From Haloarcula marina (GTDB lineage Archaea > Halobacteriota > Halobacteria > Halobacteriales > Haloarculaceae): a stretch of 64,000 nt of DNA. Under the pieces are notes generated by a model that did not search any database, was not told where the DNA came from, and was given only the letters and a program-made list of their open reading frames with translations. Positions 61,496 to 64,000 of this stretch are shown here, one piece after another. The stretch lies in assembly GCF_024218775.1 (NCBI RefSeq), contig NZ_CP100404.1, forward strand, positions 1,426,001-1,490,000, read 5' to 3'. A program made the translations under genes and the position numbers. The first letter of the stretch is position 1, and each line of letters begins with the position of its first letter.

Positions 61496-62098
61496 ATGGA
61501 CCGACGAACCTACTTGCAGAGTACCGCGGCGGCACTCACGACTGGTGCGCTCGCCGGGTGTTCCGGCGGGGACGGCGACGCCACAGGTACGCTCGCGACG
61601 AGCGTGAGCGACCAACCCGGCGACATCGGCGACTTCGAGTCCTGCGTCGTCACTGTCGCGGGCGTCTGGGTGAAACCGGTACGTGACGACGCCACGGACA
61701 CGTCGACAGAGACGGCTACCGGCGAGAGCGAGGACCGAACCTACGTCGAGTTCGACGAACCTACGGAGGCGGACCTCGTGAACCTACAGGGTGAGAAGTC
61801 GCGCCTCGTCGGGGAGGAGTCCGTCGACACCGGCTCCTACGAGTACCTGCAACTCGACGTGACGAACGTCGACGGAACGCTCGACGGCGGCGAGTCGGCG
61901 ACCGTTACGACGCCTGGCGACGCCCCGCTGAAGTTCAACCAGTCGTTCGAGGTGCGCGCCGACGAGCGAACCCACTTCGTGGCCGACTTCACGCCGGTCC
62001 AGCAGGGCAACGGCGGCTACATCATCCGCCCGGTCGCTTCGGAGACGGAGGTCCGCTACACGACGGAGACGCCAACGAGCGAGACGACCACGAACTGA
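61496..62098 (+). CDS. DUF4382 Tat lipoprotein, short copy
   Basis: A 200-aa protein. The Tat-like MDRRTYLQ and lipobox ALAGC head the sequence; the DUF4382 domain spans about residues 28-190 with TLATSVSDQPGDIGDFESC, DLVNLQG, YEYLQLDV and HFVADFTPV. The domain has no known function. A short Thr/Glu insert occurs at residues 65-80, and in the next gene the same site is expanded. Confidence 0.85.
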   Translation: MDRRTYLQSTAAALTTGALAGCSGGDGDATGTLATSVSDQPGDIGDFESCVVTVAGVWVKPVRDDATDTSTETATGESEDRTYVEFDEPTEADLVNLQGEKSRLVGEESVDTGSYEYLQLDVTNVDGTLDGGESATVTTPGDAPLKFNQSFEVRADERTHFVADFTPVQQGNGGYIIRPVASETEVRYTTETPTSETTTN

Positions 62099-62195
62099 GC
62101 CGACCGACGCGCGGGACGGGGTTTCCGTTCCACGACTTGTCAATGGAATAATCGGTGGCCAGCAAGCCTTTGCGAGGGAACCGATATCTCTCCCT

Positions 62196-63149
62196 ATGGA
62201 CCGGCGTACATATCTCCAGCGAGCGGGCACGGCAGTATCGGTCGCCGCGGTCGCCGGATGTACCGGCGACAGCGGGGGCGACTCCGAGAGCGGCGCAACC
62301 GAAAGCTCCGACGACACCGGTGACCAGTCCGGCGATGGCACGACGTACGGGACGCTCGCAACGAGTGTCACCGACCAACCGAGCGACATCGGTGACTTCG
62401 AATCCTGCGTCGTCACGTTGGAGGGCATGTGGCTCGTGCCCGCCAGCGACGACGCGACGGAGACCGACGGTGAGGGGACCGAGTCGGAGACGGAGATGAC
62501 CGACACCGAATCGGAGACGGCGAGCACGGAGACCGAAACCGAAACCGCGACCACGACCGCAACGGGGTCGACGACGGACACGGGGACAGATACGGCAACC
62601 GAGACGGCAACCGAGACGACGACGGACGCCGAAACCGACGATAGCGACGGCGGGCGCAGGTACGTCGCGTTCGAGGAGCCACAGCGGGCGGACCTCGTCG
62701 ACCTCCAGGGGAACAACACGCAACTGCTGGACGAAATCGACGTGCGGACGGGCGAGTATCGGTTCCTCCAGTTGGCCGTCACCGGCGTCGAGGGCGTCCT
62801 CACGGACGGGACCGAGGCATCCGTCGACACGCCGGGGAACGCGCCGCTGAAGTTCAACCACGCCTTCGAGATTCGCGCCGACGAGCGGACGCATTTCGTC
62901 GCCGACTTCACTCCGGTCAAACGCGGCAACGGGAGCTACCTCATTCGCCCGGTCGCCACGGGCACGACGGTCCTGTACGGCGACGAGGAGTACACGGCCG
63001 AGGCTTCGGCATCGACGACGGCCGACGAGACGGCGACGGGAACCGACTCTGCGGAGACGGAAACGGAGACCACCACCGCGACCGAAACAGCCACCGACGA
63101 CGGCCCGGGGAACAGCGGCGGGAACGGCAATCGGCAGAACGGTAACTGA
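62196..63149 (+). CDS. DUF4382 Tat lipoprotein with Thr/Glu-rich insertion
   Basis: A 317-aa paralogue of the preceding gene, with the same Tat start MDRRTYLQ, lipobox VAGC and DUF4382 blocks. Between the FESCVVTLEGMW and RRYVAFEEP segments it carries about 65 residues almost entirely Thr, Glu, Asp, Ser and Ala, and another such run at the C-terminus. Such tracts are common in cell-surface proteins and may be O-glycosylated. The two genes arose by duplication. Confidence 0.85.
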   Translation: MDRRTYLQRAGTAVSVAAVAGCTGDSGGDSESGATESSDDTGDQSGDGTTYGTLATSVTDQPSDIGDFESCVVTLEGMWLVPASDDATETDGEGTESETEMTDTESETASTETETETATTTATGSTTDTGTDTATETATETTTDAETDDSDGGRRYVAFEEPQRADLVDLQGNNTQLLDEIDVRTGEYRFLQLAVTGVEGVLTDGTEASVDTPGNAPLKFNHAFEIRADERTHFVADFTPVKRGNGSYLIRPVATGTTVLYGDEEYTAEASASTTADETATGTDSAETETETTTATETATDDGPGNSGGNGNRQNGN

Positions 63150-63157
63150 GTCGAGGG

Positions 63158-63634
63158 CTACGGTCGGTCGACGGACTTCTCGACGACCCGCACGTCGTCG
63201 ATGGCGGCCGTCGGATACTGGCCGTCGTCGTCTTTCTCGTTGGCCTTCACCATGTCCCAGACGACGTTGAGTCCGGTCGTCACGCCCTCTAAGGCCTCCA
63301 TCTCACACCCGGTCTTTCCGACCGTCTCGACGGCGACGGTGAGTTCGACCGACCCGTCTCCGACCTCGAAGTCGGTATCGACGTTCGTGATCGGTATCTG
63401 GTGGCACATCGGAATCGTCTCCCACGTGTGCTTGACCGCTTGAATCGCGCCGATGCGTGCCGTCGTCAACACGTCGCCCTTCGCTACCTCGTCGTCGTTG
63501 ATGGCGTCCAGCGTGTCGTCGGAGAGACGTATCTCGCCGCGGGCGACCGCTCGGCGTTGGCTCTCGGCTTTCTCCCCGACGTTCACCATCTGCGCGTCGC
63601 CCTCGTCGTCGACGTGCGTGAACTCGTCGCTCAT
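63158..63634 (-). CDS. moaC: Cyclic pyranopterin monophosphate synthase accessory protein
   Basis: A 158-aa MoaC that converts a GTP-derived intermediate to cyclic pyranopterin phosphate with MoaA. The segments MCHQIPITNVDTDFEV and GKTGCEMEALEGVTTGLNVVWDMVKANEKD are the family hallmarks, including the active-site Lys. A TATA-like GGTTTTCAC is 24-32 nt upstream. It belongs to the surrounding Mo-cofactor set. Confidence 0.94.
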   Translation of the reverse strand: MSDEFTHVDDEGDAQMVNVGEKAESQRRAVARGEIRLSDDTLDAINDDEVAKGDVLTTARIGAIQAVKHTWETIPMCHQIPITNVDTDFEVGDGSVELTVAVETVGKTGCEMEALEGVTTGLNVVWDMVKANEKDDDGQYPTAAIDDVRVVEKSVDRP

Positions 63635-63682
63635 ACCCGTCGGTAGCGCGAGGGGAGTGAAAACCGTACGGGATGGCGGCGG

Positions 63683-64000
63683 TCAACGACGGACCAGGCC
63701 GAGCAAGTGCCCCGCGGCGGGGGCGACGAACTCCGACGCGCCGAGTCGGGCGGCCGCTTCGCTCCCGGGGAGACAAAAGACGAGTCGGTCGTCGACGACG
63801 CCAGCGGTAGCGCGCGAGGCCATCGCCATCGGCCCGACGTCCTCGAAGGACCGCCACCGGAACAGTTCGCCGAAGCCCGGAATCTCGCGGTCGAACAGCG
63901 CACCGACGGCGTCGACTGTCACGTCGTCGTTTGTCAGGCCCGTTCCGCCCGTGGTGACGACGACGTCCGCGCCGTCGTCCATCGCACCTGCCACCGCGTC
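63683..64000 (-). CDS. moaB: MoaB/Mog family Mo-cofactor protein (5' partial)
   Basis: The gene continues past the right edge, so the N-terminal half is missing. The visible part has the molybdopterin-binding TTGGTGLTNDDVT motif, FGELFRWRSFEDVG, and the FCLPGSEAA segment that holds the adenylylation site. It is transcribed toward moaC, in the same direction, 48 nt upstream of it, so probably co-transcribed. Confidence 0.93.
   Translation of the reverse strand, partial: DAVAGAMDDGADVVVTTGGTGLTNDDVTVDAVGALFDREIPGFGELFRWRSFEDVGPMAMASRATAGVVDDRLVFCLPGSEAAARLGASEFVAPAAGHLLGLVRR

Overview
The window is chromosomal DNA of a halophilic archaeon (class Halobacteria). The evidence is the high GC content, acidic proteins, archaeal information-processing genes (TFB, FEN-1, GatE, Rpb4/RpoF, L21e, EF-1beta, RNase P proteins, 20S proteasome alpha, SBDS), Tat-type lipoproteins and many promoters with a TATA-like element about 25-30 nt before the start codon (leaderless style). 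No rRNA, tRNA, CRISPR array, phage or intact insertion sequence was recognised. I cannot assign a genus from sequence alone.

Layout. 1-6.3 kb: presenilin-like protease (cut by the left edge), alanine dehydrogenase-like enzyme, small membrane proteins, a methyltransferase, a GNAT protein and FEN-1. 6.3-9.5 kb: carbohydrate ABC transporter (ATPase and two permeases, no binding protein) followed by a 790-bp AT-rich gap. 10.3-17.9 kb: fumarase, lipoprotein, GatE, a RecA/KaiC-like ATPase fused to a DICT domain, TrmJ and a DoxX protein. 18-26 kb: metabolic block with OtsA, MptE, an F420-type oxidoreductase, HAD protein, M48 protease, a GpgS-like glycosyltransferase, a divergent FolP and dihydrofolate reductase; it covers late folate-type pterin steps and compatible-solute-type sugar transfer. 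26.2-31.2 kb: phosphotransferase, then a secreted CARDB-like protein/LolD-like ATPase/MacB-like permease operon with a palindrome at its 5' end and a convergent HTH gene. 31.7-33.8 kb: paired methionine synthase genes.

33.8-38.8 kb is a conserved archaeal translation/transcription cluster (HemK-type methyltransferase, RsmA, DUF655, RpoF, L21e), followed by EF-1beta with a 59-aa double zinc finger. 38.9-43.9 kb has TFB, a pseudokinase overlapping a polytopic membrane protein, a quinone-reductase-like protein and an SDR enzyme whose 3' end is triplicated in a 57-bp tandem array. After a structured non-coding stretch come two tandem Na+-dependent (NSS) transporters, an OGG1-type glycosylase, acylphosphatase, NAD(P)HX repair enzyme, dienelactone hydrolase-like lipoprotein, HflX and FUN14. 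52.9-56.7 kb is the SBDS, proteasome alpha, Rnp2, Rnp3 and RNA-binding protein cluster. 58.9-64 kb is a molybdenum/tungsten region: substrate-binding protein and permease (no ATPase), MobB-MoaE fusion, two DUF4382 lipoproteins, MoaC and MoaB (cut by the right edge).

Most genes are ordinary haloarchaeal core genes. The best candidates for something undescribed are the HEAT/pseudokinase-membrane protein pair (40.0-42.1 kb), the structured intergenic element at 44.1-44.3 kb, the palindrome-controlled CARDB/ABC operon and the cysteine-free MetE paralogue. These are sequence-level inferences; no database search was possible.
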